Assembly: GCF_024171865.1 (NCBI RefSeq)
Contig: NZ_JAMTCN010000013.1
Coordinates: 62,001 to 126,000, forward strand
Direction: 5' to 3'
Length of the DNA: 64,000 nt
Source: Prauserella aidingensis
GTDB taxonomy: Bacteria; Actinomycetota; Actinomycetes; Mycobacteriales; Pseudonocardiaceae
A program made the translations under genes and the position numbers. The notes under the pieces were generated by a model. It did no database searches, was not told the origin of the DNA, and was given only the letters and a program-made list of their open reading frames with translations. Below are positions 1 to 9,643 of this stretch, in pieces (position 1 is the stretch's first letter; each line of letters begins with the position of its first letter).

Positions 1-127
1 ACGAGTTGGCGATCGCGACGATCGGCTTGCCGAAGTCGCTGTCGGTCATCCCGGTCGCTCGCCACAGGGAACGTGCCCCGGCAGCGTTGCGGCCGTGAGT
101 GGTGGTACGGGAACGCAGAGCAGGCAT
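1..127 (-). CDS. ilvD: Dihydroxy-acid dehydratase, N-terminal fragment
   Basis: The complement reads an ATG at 127 followed by [17 protein letters not shown], then a conserved segment containing [16 protein letters not shown], and runs off the window edge. This is the standard N-terminus of IlvD, the Fe-S dehydratase that turns dihydroxy-isovalerate and dihydroxy-methylvalerate into the 2-oxo acids of valine and isoleucine. Only 42 codons are visible, so the cluster cysteines are outside the window. It is the fourth step of the pathway whose earlier steps (ilvBNC) lie about 3 kb away on the other strand. A -10-like TAACCT ends 6 nt before the ATG, which suggests a leaderless mRNA. Confidence 0.93.
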   Translation of the reverse strand, partial: MPALRSRTTTHGRNAAGARSLWRATGMTDSDFGKPIVAIANS

Positions 128-133
128 GTCGAC

Positions 134-139
134 AGGTTA
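134..139 (-). promoter_or_regulatory. -10 box of ilvD, leaderless arrangement
   Basis: On the minus strand TAACCT is followed by 6 nt and the ilvD ATG. Transcription would begin at or next to the A of the start codon. No clear -35 is visible. Confidence 0.5.
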
Positions 140-297
140 CGCCCGGGCTCCCACGGCGTGGACAGGTGGCGGCCCGACATGCGGGGATCGGAGCGTGAGG
201 CGTCCGCACTGTGGGAAACGCCGTGTGGGTCCTACCTGTGCGACGCCGGGTCGAGCGGCCACCGTGTCCGCGAGACGCCGTTCCGGTGGGAGCGGGG

Positions 298-1527
298 TCA
301 GATGTGCACGCGGGCACGCCGGTGCCGCCACGCGCACCAGGCGAGACAGCACACGGCCACGCAGACGCCGTACAGACTGCGGCCGCCGGACTGGACGAGT
401 GACACGGCCATGACGACGAGCAGTGCGGCGTTCGTGAGCGTGCGTGCGTTGAGACCGTACGACCGGACGTAGCCCACGATGCAGACCGCGTAGATCAGGA
501 CGAACACCGCGCTGCTCGCGGCGAGCGCGTCCACCGTCAGGTCCTGGTTCGGCAGGAGAACGGCGAAGGTGACGGAGAACAGCGCGCCCATCGTCACCAC
601 CGGAGCGGGGGTGCGGCGCGGAAGCGTGCCGTCGGCGGCCGCGAGCCGCAGCAGTGCGCTCAGCCCGCGGACCCAGGCGACGGCGTTGATGAGCATCGCC
701 GACACGGCCACGACGGCGACGACCGCGCGCACCGGTGGCGTGTCTGCGATCTGCAACAGGCCCGCGACCGGGTCGACGCCGCTGCGGGCGACGCTGAGGG
801 CGACGGTCACGGTCAGGGCGACGGCGAACGTGCCGTACAGCGCGAGTGCCGCCCCGCTCACGGGGAGGAAATCCCGATGCGGTGCGCGGAGTTCGCGGGC
901 CAGGAACGTCATGTTCTCGAAGCCGACGAAGGCCCAGAACGCCAAGAGCACACCGGGCAGCAGCACGTGCGCGGCCTCGGCGCCGGGGATCAGGTCCGGT
1001 GGTTCGGACCGTGCTCCGCTGCCCAGTGTGCCGAGCAGCACGAGCGCGAGACCGGTGAGCGTCAGCGCGGCGCTGCCCACGAGCTGGGTCCATTGCTTGG
1101 CGCCCGCACCGCGGGAACTGATCAGCAGGGCGGCGGCGAGCAGCGCCACCGCGACGACTCCGGTCGCGCCGGGAACACCGAGCCCGCGTTCGACGTAACG
1201 GCCGGCCACGACGCATCCCGTCGGCAGGCCGACGACAACGACGAACAAAAACATCAACGGCACGGCCCGGCCGATCGGGTCGCCGAGGCCACGGGTCACC
1301 AGCGTCTGCAACGCGTCACCGTTCGGGGACATCCGCACGGTGTCGCGAAACATGACGAGCATGGGAAGGCACAGCACACCGGAGACGAACCACACGAGCA
1401 GACTGCTCGGGCCGGTCTCGGCGTAGACCGCCGACGGCAGGCTGAGAACGCCGGAGCCCGCGATCGAGCCGAACGCGAGGGGGACGGCGGCGGCCCTGCT
1501 CAGTCCGCGGTGCGCTGCTGCGGTCAT
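298..1527 (-). CDS. APC-family amino acid/polyamine permease
   Basis: A 409-residue integral membrane protein with about 11 to 12 hydrophobic segments. The first has the glycine-rich GSIAGSGVLSLPSAVYAETG pattern typical of the first membrane helix of APC-superfamily transporters, where the substrate amino group is bound. Known family members exchange or import amino acids or polyamines; the substrate cannot be read from the sequence. It is divergent from the MarR-type gene at 1553 with only 25 bp between the two starts, so the regulator very probably controls it. It shares its strand with ilvD downstream but a 170-bp gap separates them. Confidence 0.85.
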   Translation of the reverse strand: MTAAAHRGLSRAAAVPLAFGSIAGSGVLSLPSAVYAETGPSSLLVWFVSGVLCLPMLVMFRDTVRMSPNGDALQTLVTRGLGDPIGRAVPLMFLFVVVVGLPTGCVVAGRYVERGLGVPGATGVVAVALLAAALLISSRGAGAKQWTQLVGSAALTLTGLALVLLGTLGSGARSEPPDLIPGAEAAHVLLPGVLLAFWAFVGFENMTFLARELRAPHRDFLPVSGAALALYGTFAVALTVTVALSVARSGVDPVAGLLQIADTPPVRAVVAVVAVSAMLINAVAWVRGLSALLRLAAADGTLPRRTPAPVVTMGALFSVTFAVLLPNQDLTVDALAASSAVFVLIYAVCIVGYVRSYGLNARTLTNAALLVVMAVSLVQSGGRSLYGVCVAVCCLAWCAWRHRRARVHI

Positions 1528-1533
1528 GCGACG

Positions 1534-1561
1534 AGTCGACTAGAATGACAACATGTTGTCA
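1534..1561. promoter_or_regulatory. MarR operator and promoter between permease and regulator
   Basis: TGACAACATGTTGTCA at 1546-1561 is a perfect 16-bp palindrome that contains the ATG (1553-1555) of the MarR-type gene. Its left end overlaps a -10 box TAGAAT (1541-1546), which lies 6 nt before that ATG. A second 8-bp palindrome, AGTCGACT, occupies 1534-1541. A bound repressor would block both the regulator's own leaderless promoter and the permease promoter. Confidence 0.75.
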
Positions 1562-2032
1562 AGTGGGACGTCCTCCGGTTCGTCCGGCACCGATGACCCG
1601 TCGGCCAAGGCACAGGCCTATCGCGCGCTGATCGCGGACGTGTACGAACTCGCCGCGGTGAGCCGGCGGATCAGCGAGGCGGACGCGGCCGCGCGCGGGG
1701 TGACCGTCGCGCAGTGGCACGTGCTCAGCGTGCTGTCCGGCGGTGACGCGACGGTGCCGGACATCGCGTCCAGGCTCGGGCTCACCCGGCAGGCTGTCCA
1801 GCGTGTGGCTGGTGAACTGGTCCAGGCGGGGCTCGCCGCGCGTCACGGCAACCCGGAGCACGCGCGCTCATCGCTGTACCGGGCGACCGAGGCGGGGCTG
1901 GGCAGGCTCGAGCAGTTGGTCGCCGATACGGACGCGCCGCGGGCGGAGGCGGTGTCGGCCGTGTCGCTCGACGAGCTCCGCACGGCACGGAACGCCCTGC
2001 GCGCCGTGCTGACGGGACTCGGCGGCGGGTGA
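1553..2032 (+). CDS. MarR-family transcriptional regulator
   Basis: A 159-residue protein with the MarR winged-helix layout: a first helix around residues 20-45, QWHVLSVLSGG, a recognition region DIASRLGLTRQAVQRVAGEL and a wing with HARSSLYRATEAG. MarR proteins are dimeric repressors that usually release DNA on binding small aromatic or toxic ligands. It is divergent from an APC permease and a perfect palindrome overlaps its own start codon, so autorepression plus permease control is the likely role. The start at 1553 is supported by the -10 box 6 nt upstream. The first 18 residues are low-complexity Ser/Gly and probably disordered. Confidence 0.88.
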   Translation: MLSSGTSSGSSGTDDPSAKAQAYRALIADVYELAAVSRRISEADAAARGVTVAQWHVLSVLSGGDATVPDIASRLGLTRQAVQRVAGELVQAGLAARHGNPEHARSSLYRATEAGLGRLEQLVADTDAPRAEAVSAVSLDELRTARNALRAVLTGLGGG

Positions 2033-2054
2033 GGTGCGCCGGGTCGTGTCGGCG

Positions 2055-2645
2055 TCAGGCCGGGTTCGTCGGCCGCTCCGCCTCGTCGGTGTCCTCGGAG
2101 TCGTGGTCGGTGCCGGCGCCGGTGCCGCGGGCGGCGGTCTCGGTGGTGTCGGCGCCGGACCCGGCCTTGCCGTCGCTGTCGCCCGCCAGCGCGCCGGACG
2201 GGTCGGGGATGCGGCCGTCGGACAACAGCGACAGCACCGGCACGTGATGCAGGCGGACGTAGGGGAGTGCTGCGGTCGTGCCGTCCGGCAGTGCCGCCCG
2301 GATCGCCGCCTTCTCCGTGACCGACAGGCCGGAGAGGTCGTCCCACGGGATCGACCGGGAGGTCGTGAGGGTGCGGGCCGTCAGCCCCTCGGGAGTGGCG
2401 ACCGTGCGGACGCGCACCACCCAGACCACGACGGCCACCGGGATCAGGTACAGCAACTGCAGCCCGGGCACGGTGAACGCCACCGGCGTGATGCAGAACA
2501 GCAGGATCGGGATGGTCAGCAGGGACACCGGCGGGACACGGAACACCGCGCGGCGCTGCTTGCGCACGACGTGTTCGTCGCGACTCGCGCGCTCGCGGAC
2601 CTGTGTCCCGGACTGCTGCTGCGGTTCACCTGATTCGTCTGCCAC
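2055..2645 (-). CDS. PH-domain membrane protein, CFP-6-like
   Basis: The chosen GTG start gives 196 residues beginning VADESGEPQQQSG. Two adjacent membrane segments (SLLTIPILLFCITPVAF and LLYLIPVAVVVWVVRV) are followed by a bacterial PH-like fold with GLTARTLTTSRSIPWDDLSG. The acidic, Ser/Thr-rich C-terminal 40 residues look disordered. The mycobacterial counterpart next to ilvB1 (Rv3004, low molecular weight antigen 6) has the same fold and position; its biochemical role is unknown. A longer reading frame extends to 3119 but would pass through the 21-bp repeat array, so I reject that extension. It converges on the MarR gene with 22 bp between stops. Confidence 0.75.
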   Translation of the reverse strand: MADESGEPQQQSGTQVRERASRDEHVVRKQRRAVFRVPPVSLLTIPILLFCITPVAFTVPGLQLLYLIPVAVVVWVVRVRTVATPEGLTARTLTTSRSIPWDDLSGLSVTEKAAIRAALPDGTTAALPYVRLHHVPVLSLLSDGRIPDPSGALAGDSDGKAGSGADTTETAARGTGAGTDHDSEDTDEAERPTNPA

Positions 2646-2778
2646 ACCCCGATGGTGCCACCGCCGCATGGCCTTCCGGCATTCCGGGCGGGTTTGCGCA
2701 GGGAGAACGATCGCGACGCCCACGCGCCGGCGGGTCGATGACGGGCGGCGTCCCGCGTCACGGGGTCCGAGGCGCCAA

Positions 2779-2925
2779 CCCCGGAAACCGCAACACGAGC
2801 CCCGGAAACCGCAACACGAGCGCGGGGATCCGCAACACGAGCCCCGGAAACCGCAACACGAGCGCGGGGATCCGCAACACGGGCTCCGGAACCCGCAACA
2901 CGGGCCCCGGAACCTGCAACACGGC
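2779..2925 (+). repeat. 21-bp tandem repeat array A (7 units)
   Basis: Seven head-to-tail 21-bp units with no spacers. Each ends in CGCAACACG (TGCAACACG in the seventh) plus two bases, and begins with a variable block such as CCCCGGAAAC or CGCGGGGATC. Units 1, 2 and 4 are identical; 3 and 5 form a second type. Arrays of the same unit occur at 40702-40785 (inverted) and 41574-41699. It lies between the PH-domain gene and the ilvB promoter. The surrounding 2646-3086 holds nothing else I can support. Confidence 0.9.
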
Positions 2926-3086
2926 CTGACAACACAGTCGCGCGGGAGCGTGTCGTTGAGGGGCGGTGGTCGGGCGACGGGTGGAGCGACACGGCGGTTG
3001 TGGGTACGCGGTGGCGTCCGCCCGGAGGTGCCGGTGTCCGCCGAGTGGATCAGTGTTCCAGTATCCGGAATCACGATCCCGCAGAG

Positions 3087-3116
3087 TTGACACTCCCACC
3101 GCGGCCCGATTACCGT
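3087..3116 (+). promoter_or_regulatory. Promoter of the ilvBNC leader transcript
   Basis: A consensus -35 TTGACA (3087-3092), 18 bp, then -10 TACCGT (3111-3116). The leader-peptide GTG follows after 7 nt, so the transcript probably starts on that codon. The hup promoter has the same -10 sequence and spacing. Confidence 0.75.
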
Positions 3117-3123
3117 CACCGGC

Positions 3124-3183
3124 GTGACACCGCAGACGATTCTCGTACTTCCCGAGCGCGTTGACGCCGAGAGCGACGCTTAG
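3124..3183 (+). CDS. ilvBNC leader peptide
   Basis: A 19-codon ORF: MTPQTILVLPERVDAESDA, with GTG as start. The Ile-Leu-Val-Leu run contains all three end products of the pathway, as in the known Streptomyces ilvB leader, which also carries an ILVL run. Ribosome stalling at these codons when branched-chain aminoacyl-tRNA is scarce should prevent formation of the terminator at 3222-3246. The ORF appears leaderless. It is too short for standard gene calling. Confidence 0.85.
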   Translation: MTPQTILVLPERVDAESDA

Positions 3184-3246
3184 GAAGCCGCCTCTGCATC
3201 AACGCGCGACCCTCGTACGACCACCCCGGTCGGCGGGGGTTTTTTG
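3156..3246 (+). terminator. ilvBNC transcription attenuator
   Basis: GCGCGTTGA inside the leader ORF (3156-3164) is perfectly complementary to TCAACGCGC (3199-3207). Further down, a short hairpin built on ACCCC/GGGGT (3223-3240) is followed directly by six T residues (3240-3245), a classical intrinsic terminator about 255 bp before ilvB. The alternative pairings fit peptide-dependent attenuation; which segments form the antiterminator is inferred, not shown. Confidence 0.75.
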
Positions 3247-3358
3247 ATGTCGAGGTTGCGATGTCGTCGAGGTGACGGCGGTGCAGCCCCGATCGGGTGA
3301 AGTCAGGCGAACACCACGGACGCCTCGCACCACGGCCTCACCCGGCCGCCACGGCCGA

Positions 3359-3409
3359 CCGTCACACCGAATCGACCGTCACACCGAACCGAGCAGCACA
3401 CCGAACCGA
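3359..3409 (+). repeat. Three 17-bp tandem repeats in the ilvB 5' region
   Basis: CCGTCACACCGAATCGA, CCGTCACACCGAACCGA and GCAGCACACCGAACCGA follow one another without spacers between the attenuator and ilvB. The role is unknown. Confidence 0.7.
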
Positions 3410-3501
3410 CCATCCGACCGAGAACCCGACACGAGAAGCCGACGAGCCCAGCAGGATCGACTCAGCACGCTCGAGAGCACCAGGACACGAGGCAGACATC
3501 G

Positions 3502-5448
3502 ATGACTAGCGCGACCTCGCGATCGGAATCCGGCTCCGCCGGAGACGCCGGAGCCACGGACGCCACCGAGGCGTCCCGCAAGTCCGCCCAGCCGAACGCA
3601 CCCCGCCCGAAGCCCACCCCGCCCGCGGGCACGCCCGTCCGCGTCACCGGCGCGCAGTCGCTCGTACGGGCGCTCGAGGCGGTCGGCTCGGAGGTCGTCT
3701 TCGGCATTCCGGGCGGCACGATCCTGCCCGCCTACGACCCGCTTCTCGACTCGACGAAGGTCCGCCACGTGCTGGTGCGGCACGAACAGGCCGCAGGTCA
3801 CGCCGCCACCGGGTACGCCCAGGCCACGGGCAAGGTCGGCGTGTGCATGGCGACGTCGGGCCCCGGTGCCACCAACCTGGTCACGCCGCTGGCCGACGCC
3901 AACATGGACTCGGTGCCGCTCGTGGCGATCACCGGTCAGCAGACGCGGGCGCTCATCGGCACGGACGCGTTCCAGGAAGCCGACATCTGCGGCATCACGA
4001 TGCCGATCACCAAGCACAACTTCCTGGTGACCGACCCCGCCGACATCCCGCGGGTCGTCGCGGAGGCGTTCCATCTGGCGAGCACGGGCCGTCCCGGCCC
4101 GGTGCTGGTCGACATCCCGAAGGACGTGCTCCAGGAGACGACGTCGTTCGCGTGGCCGCCCGAGATGACGCTGCCCGGTTATCGGCCCACCCTCCGCCCG
4201 CACGGCAAGCAGGTGCGCGAGGCCGCGCGGCTGATCTCGCAGTCGCGCAGGCCCGTGCTGTACGTGGGCGGTGGCGTGCTCAAGGCGGAGGCGTCGGAGG
4301 AACTGCGCGAACTGGCGGAGCTGACCGGCATCCCGGTCGCGACGACCCTCATGGCGCGCGGCGCGTTCCCCGACTCGCACGACCACCACGTCGGCATGCC
4401 CGGCATGCACGGCAGCGTGTCCGCCGTCGCCGCGATGCAGCGTGCGGACCTGCTGCTGGCGCTCGGCGCGCGGTTCGACGACCGGGTGACCGGCAGGCTC
4501 GACTCGTTCGCGCCGGAGGCCACCGTCGTGCACGCCGACATCGATCCGGCCGAGATCTCCAAGAACCGCAAGGCCGACGTGCCGATCGTCGGTGATTGCA
4601 AGGAGATCATCCGCGAGCTCATCGAAGCCGTGAAGTTCGAGCACGACCGTGGCGACAAGCCGGACCTGACGGCGTGGTGGACGCAGATCGACTCGTGGCG
4701 CGACACGTTCCCCGCCGGGTACGAATGGCCCGACGACGGCGCACTCTCGCCGCAGTACGTCATCGAACGCATCGGCGAGCTCGTCGGCGCCGACGCCTAC
4801 TACGCGGCGGGCGTGGGCCAGCACCAGATGTGGGCCGCGCAGTTCATCAAGTACGAGAACCCGCGCTCGTGGATCAACTCGGGCGGGCTCGGCACGATGG
4901 GCTTCGCCGTGCCCGCGGCGATGGGTGCGCAGTTCGGCCACCCCGACGCGCAGGTCTGGGCGATCGACGGCGACGGCTGCTTCCAGATGACCAACCAGGA
5001 ACTGGCCACGTGCGCGCTCGAAGGTGCCCCCATCAAGGTCGCCGTGATCAACAACGGCAACCTGGGCATGGTGCGGCAGTGGCAGAACCTCTTCTACGAC
5101 GAGCGGTACTCCAACACCGACCTCGGTACGCACAAGCACCGCATTCCCGATTTCGCGCTCCTCGCGGAGTCGCTCGGGTGTGCGGGTCTGCGGTGTGAGA
5201 CCAAGGAGGAGGTGGACGACGTCATCAAGCAGGCGATGGCGATAGAGGACCGCCCTGTCGTGATCGACTTCGTCGTCGGCAAGGATGCTCAGGTGTGGCC
5301 GATGGTCGGACCGGGTGCCAGCAACGACGAGGTGATGGCGGCCCGCGGCATCCGGCCGCTGTTCGACGACGACGACGTCGCCGACGGCCCCGCGGCCGAC
5401 GGCATCGTCGCCGACAGGGCCGTCACCGACGTGCGAGGGGAGCAGTAA
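3502..5448 (+). CDS. ilvB: Acetolactate synthase, large (catalytic) subunit
   Basis: A 648-residue thiamine diphosphate enzyme that condenses two pyruvates to acetolactate, or pyruvate with 2-oxobutyrate, the first shared step of Val/Leu and Ile synthesis. The catalytic Glu is E95 in [15 protein letters not shown]. The cofactor-binding GDG motif begins near residue 490 and is closed by the NN of [15 protein letters not shown]. Domain order is N-terminal TPP-PYR, central FAD-binding, C-terminal TPP-PP. The first 43 residues are a Ser/Pro/Thr-rich extension and the last 25 are acidic, both probably disordered. ilvN follows after 5 bp. The gene lies behind an Ile-Leu-Val-Leu attenuator. Confidence 0.97.
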   Translation: MTSATSRSESGSAGDAGATDATEASRKSAQPNAPRPKPTPPAGTPVRVTGAQSLVRALEAVGSEVVFGIPGGTILPAYDPLLDSTKVRHVLVRHEQAAGHAATGYAQATGKVGVCMATSGPGATNLVTPLADANMDSVPLVAITGQQTRALIGTDAFQEADICGITMPITKHNFLVTDPADIPRVVAEAFHLASTGRPGPVLVDIPKDVLQETTSFAWPPEMTLPGYRPTLRPHGKQVREAARLISQSRRPVLYVGGGVLKAEASEELRELAELTGIPVATTLMARGAFPDSHDHHVGMPGMHGSVSAVAAMQRADLLLALGARFDDRVTGRLDSFAPEATVVHADIDPAEISKNRKADVPIVGDCKEIIRELIEAVKFEHDRGDKPDLTAWWTQIDSWRDTFPAGYEWPDDGALSPQYVIERIGELVGADAYYAAGVGQHQMWAAQFIKYENPRSWINSGGLGTMGFAVPAAMGAQFGHPDAQVWAIDGDGCFQMTNQELATCALEGAPIKVAVINNGNLGMVRQWQNLFYDERYSNTDLGTHKHRIPDFALLAESLGCAGLRCETKEEVDDVIKQAMAIEDRPVVIDFVVGKDAQVWPMVGPGASNDEVMAARGIRPLFDDDDVADGPAADGIVADRAVTDVRGEQ

Positions 5449-5453
5449 GAGTC

Positions 5454-5960
5454 ATGAGCATGCACACGCTGAGCGTCCTGGTGGAGAACGTCCCCGGCGT
5501 GCTCGCCCGTGTCTCCGGCCTGTTCTCCCGCCGGGGCTTCAACATCGAGTCCCTCGCCGTCGGGCCCACGGAGAACCCCGAGGTGTCCCGGATGACGATC
5601 GTCGTCGCCGTCGAGGAACAACCCCTCGAACAGGTGACCAAGCAGCTCAACAAGCTCGTGAACGTCATCAAGATCGTGGAACTCGACCCCGCCAGCTCCG
5701 TGCAGCGCGACCTGCTGCTCGTGAAGGTGCGGGCCGATGCCACCGTGCGCAGTCAGGTCCTCGAAACCGTGGAGATGTTCCGCGCGAAGGTGGTCGACGT
5801 CTCGCCGGAGGCCGTCACCGTCGAAGCGACCGGCACGCACGACAAACTGAACGCGCTCATGCGCATGCTGGAACCGTACGGCGTGCGGGAGCTCGTGAAA
5901 TCCGGCATGGTCGCGCTCGGCCGGGGCGCCCGGTCGATCACCGCGAACTCAACCCGATAG
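5454..5960 (+). CDS. ilvN: Acetolactate synthase, small (regulatory) subunit
   Basis: A 168-residue protein starting MSMHTLSVLVENVPGVLARV, the ACT-domain signature of IlvN/IlvH, followed by GLFSRRGFNIESLAVGPTE and a C-terminal ALS_ss domain. It binds valine and confers feedback inhibition on the large subunit. The ATG at 5454 was chosen because GAGGGGAGCAG lies just upstream and the family begins there; ilvB ends 5 bp earlier, so the two are translated as a pair. A further ATG two codons later is possible. Confidence 0.96.
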   Translation: MSMHTLSVLVENVPGVLARVSGLFSRRGFNIESLAVGPTENPEVSRMTIVVAVEEQPLEQVTKQLNKLVNVIKIVELDPASSVQRDLLLVKVRADATVRSQVLETVEMFRAKVVDVSPEAVTVEATGTHDKLNALMRMLEPYGVRELVKSGMVALGRGARSITANSTR

Positions 5961-7064
<1,104 letters not shown>

Positions 7065-7094
7065 TTCATTCGATAGGTCCGTTTTTTCGCCGCG

Positions 7095-7130
7095 AACCCC
7101 CAGGACGTCCTCTCGACGTCTTGGGGGTTT
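7095..7130 (+). terminator. Terminator of the ilvBNC operon
   Basis: AACCCCCAGGACGTC (7095-7109) pairs with GACGTCTTGGGGGTT (7115-7129) with one G-T wobble, a 5-nt loop and a short T-run. It begins 30 nt after the ilvC stop. A separate run of six T at 7082-7087 lies just before it. Confidence 0.85.
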
Positions 7131-7158
7131 GTGCTGCTCAGGGCTACCGTGCGAGGTG

Positions 7159-7542
7159 ATGATCGACGGCGTTGACCCTGGCGCGTCATCGGCCTCGGGC
7201 CCGGGCGGGACCGTCGGCCCGTCCCGCGACCAGCTGGCGAAACACGAAGTGTCGGCCGCACTGGACCTGGACTCCGTCCGCTGGGAGCGACTGCGGGACG
7301 AGTCCGGTGCCGAACGAGGTCCCGTCGAGTACGCGTTCGTTCCCCACAGCGACGGCGTGACGTACGTCGTGCTGCGCTCCGCCCTCCGCGGCGCGAGTGA
7401 CGGTGACGACCGCCGGGCAGGCACGGAGGGCGTCGACGGCGGCCGCGCGGGGGAGGGGACCGTGCTCGTGTTCACCCCCTCGGAATGGGACGCGTTCCTG
7501 GCCGGGGCGCGTGACGGCGAGTTCGACCGTCCGCAGGATTGA
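7159..7542 (+). CDS. Small DUF397-like protein
   Basis: A 127-residue protein whose C-terminus GTVLVFTPSEWDAFLAGARDGEFD resembles the DUF397 hallmark found in many actinobacterial proteins, usually next to XRE-type regulators. The N-terminal half (KHEVSAALDLDSVRWERLRDESG and VEYAFVPHSDGVTYVVLRSA) and a Gly/Asp-rich insertion at about 75-95 are atypical for DUF397, so the assignment covers the tail only. No XRE partner is nearby. TACCGT (7145-7150) lies 8 nt before the ATG. Function unknown. Confidence 0.7.
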   Translation: MIDGVDPGASSASGPGGTVGPSRDQLAKHEVSAALDLDSVRWERLRDESGAERGPVEYAFVPHSDGVTYVVLRSALRGASDGDDRRAGTEGVDGGRAGEGTVLVFTPSEWDAFLAGARDGEFDRPQD

Positions 7543-7980
7543 TCGATGCGGCCGGCGCCTGATCCGGCCTCTGAATCGGGCATAGTGACCTGACGAACGA
7601 AGTTCGAAATCGGCCGCCGTGACCAGCGACGACGCGCGAACGACCTTCCCCGATGGCGCCGAATTGTCGTTCGAGCATTGCGTCTGCGTTAACTCAGGCG
7701 GATACACTCCTCCCGATCGAGGGCACACCGACGTGACCTCGACCACGTCGACGATCGCCGCGGCCCGCGATCGGCACCCGGCAGATCGATCGGCGAGTGC
7801 GGGGCAGGCGCAGGTCGTGACACGCAGCCCGTGGCGCGCTGCGCCGCGGCGCGAGACGGAGGTCCGCGTCGCCGGGGCGGCGGACGTGCAGGCGGCTCGG
7901 CCGACCTGCGGTGAGCGATGCCGCGAGAGCGAGAGTGTCTGCCGCGCAAGACCAGTGAGTCGAGCTACGAAAGGCGCAAC
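7543..7980. other. Gene-free stretch before serA
   Basis: This 438-bp gap shows no confident gene. A frame from a GTG at 7619 to a TGA at 7982-7984 overlaps the serA start by 4 bp (GTGA) and could encode 121 residues, but it matches no family I know. A possible -10 TACACT lies at 7703-7708. Confidence 0.5.
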
Positions 7981-9576
7981 GTGACCACTTCCACCAAGCC
8001 CGTCGTCCTCCTCGCCGAGAAGCTCGCTCCCTCAGCGGTGAGCGTCTTCGGGGACGAGGTCGAGATCCGGCACGTGGACGGAACGGACCGACCGGCACTG
8101 CTCGAGGCGGTGAAGGCCGCCGACGCGCTGCTCGTACGGTCCGCGACGCAGGTCGACGCCGAGGTGCTCGACGCCACCAGCTCGCTGAAGGTGGTCGCGC
8201 GCGCCGGTGTCGGTCTCGACAACGTCGACGTGCCCGCGGCCACCGAGCACGGCGTGCTCGTGGTGAACGCGCCGACGTCGAACATCGTCTCCGCCGCCGA
8301 ACACGCCATCGCCCTGCTGCTGTCGGTGCTGCGCCGCGTCCCCGCCGCGGACCAGAGCCTGCAGGGCGGCGAATGGAAGCGCAGCTCCTACACCGGTGTC
8401 GAGCTGAACGGCAAGACCGTCGGTGTCGTCGGGTTCGGCAAGATCGGCCAGCTCGTGTCGCAGCGCCTCGGTGCGTTCGACACGGAGCTGCTGGCCTACG
8501 ACCCGTACGCCTCGGCGGCACGGGCCAAGCAGTTCGGCGTCGAGCTCGTCAGCCTCGAGGAGCTGCTCGAGCGCGCCGACATCGTCACCGTGCACCTGCC
8601 GAAGACGCCCGAGACCAAGGGCCTGATCGACGCGGCCGCCCTGGCGAAGACCAAGAAGGGCGTCATCGTCGTCAACGCGGCCCGTGGTGGCTTGATCGAC
8701 GAGGCGGCGCTGGCCAAGGCGGTGTCGGACGGTCACGTGGGCGGTGCGGGCATCGACGTGTTCGAGTCCGAGCCGATCACCGAGAGCCCGCTGTTCGGCC
8801 TCCCCAACGTCGTCGTCACGCCCCACCTCGGCGCGTCCACCGGCGAGGCGCAGGACCGCGCGGGCACCGACGTCGCGAAGTCGACGCTGCTGGCCCTGCG
8901 CGGCGAGTTCGTGCCGGACGCCGTGAACGTCGCGGGCGGCGCGGTCACCGACGAGGTGCGGCCGTACCTGCCGCTGGCGCAGAAGCTCGGCACGGTGCTG
9001 TCGGCGTTCAGCGCGAAGGCGCCCCAGTCGGTGTCGGTCGTGGCCTCCGGTGAGCTGTCGGGCGAGGACGTGAGCGTGCTGCAGCTGGCGGCGCTGCGCG
9101 GCGTCTTCGCGAACGTCGTCGAGTCGCAGGTGACGTTCGTGAACGCACCGCGGCTGGCCGAGGAGCTCGGCGTGCAGGTGTCGGTGACCACGGAGCCGGA
9201 GAGCCCGAACTACCGCAGCCAGCTGACCGTGCGTGCCGTGCAGGACGACGGCACGGCGCACACGGTGTCGGGTTCGGTTACCGGCAAGGAGGAGGTGCAG
9301 AAGCTGATCGAGATCGACGGCAGGCACTTCGACATCCGCGCCGAGGGCAACATGCTCCTCATGGAGTACCCGGACAAGCCGGGAACCATGGGCCGCGTGG
9401 GTACCGTCCTGGGTGAGGCCGGGGTGAACATCGACGCCGCGCAGATCAGCCAGACGGCCGACCGGTCGAACGCCGTGATGCTGCTGCGGGTGGACCGTCC
9501 GGTCGACCAGGCCCTGCTCGACCCGATCGGTGCCGCCGTGTCGGCCCGCAAGATCCGGTCGATCACCTTCCCGTGA
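7981..9576 (+). CDS. serA: D-3-phosphoglycerate dehydrogenase
   Basis: A 531-residue enzyme oxidising 3-phosphoglycerate to 3-phosphohydroxypyruvate, the first step of serine synthesis. It has the substrate/NAD domains with VGVVGFGKIGQLVSQRLGAF, VNAARGGLIDEAAL and the catalytic-dyad His H282 in TPHLGAST. As in mycobacterial SerA (type I), an intervening ASB domain (about residues 315-450) precedes a C-terminal ACT domain (MLLMEYPDKPGTMGRVG) that binds serine for feedback inhibition. The GTG at 7981 is chosen because GAAAGG lies 6 nt upstream and the family length fits. Its neighbours are branched-chain synthesis genes, as in mycobacteria. Confidence 0.96.
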   Translation: MTTSTKPVVLLAEKLAPSAVSVFGDEVEIRHVDGTDRPALLEAVKAADALLVRSATQVDAEVLDATSSLKVVARAGVGLDNVDVPAATEHGVLVVNAPTSNIVSAAEHAIALLLSVLRRVPAADQSLQGGEWKRSSYTGVELNGKTVGVVGFGKIGQLVSQRLGAFDTELLAYDPYASAARAKQFGVELVSLEELLERADIVTVHLPKTPETKGLIDAAALAKTKKGVIVVNAARGGLIDEAALAKAVSDGHVGGAGIDVFESEPITESPLFGLPNVVVTPHLGASTGEAQDRAGTDVAKSTLLALRGEFVPDAVNVAGGAVTDEVRPYLPLAQKLGTVLSAFSAKAPQSVSVVASGELSGEDVSVLQLAALRGVFANVVESQVTFVNAPRLAEELGVQVSVTTEPESPNYRSQLTVRAVQDDGTAHTVSGSVTGKEEVQKLIEIDGRHFDIRAEGNMLLMEYPDKPGTMGRVGTVLGEAGVNIDAAQISQTADRSNAVMLLRVDRPVDQALLDPIGAAVSARKIRSITFP

Positions 9577-9643
9577 CGACCTTCCCGTGACGGGAGGCCT
9601 ATAACAGGTCCGAACCATCACATTCGGATAAAACGCTACGAAT

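Noticed and set aside
2516-3119. Open frames on both strands across array A encoding seven-residue repeats
   Set aside because: The 21-bp period keeps all frames open automatically; there is no ribosome-binding site, and arrays B and C are clearly intergenic.
7594-7606. LexA-like site CGAAC-GAA-GTTCG upstream of serA
   Set aside because: Actinobacterial SOS boxes have 4 bp between the GAAC and GTTC halves; here there are 3, and serA is not an SOS gene.
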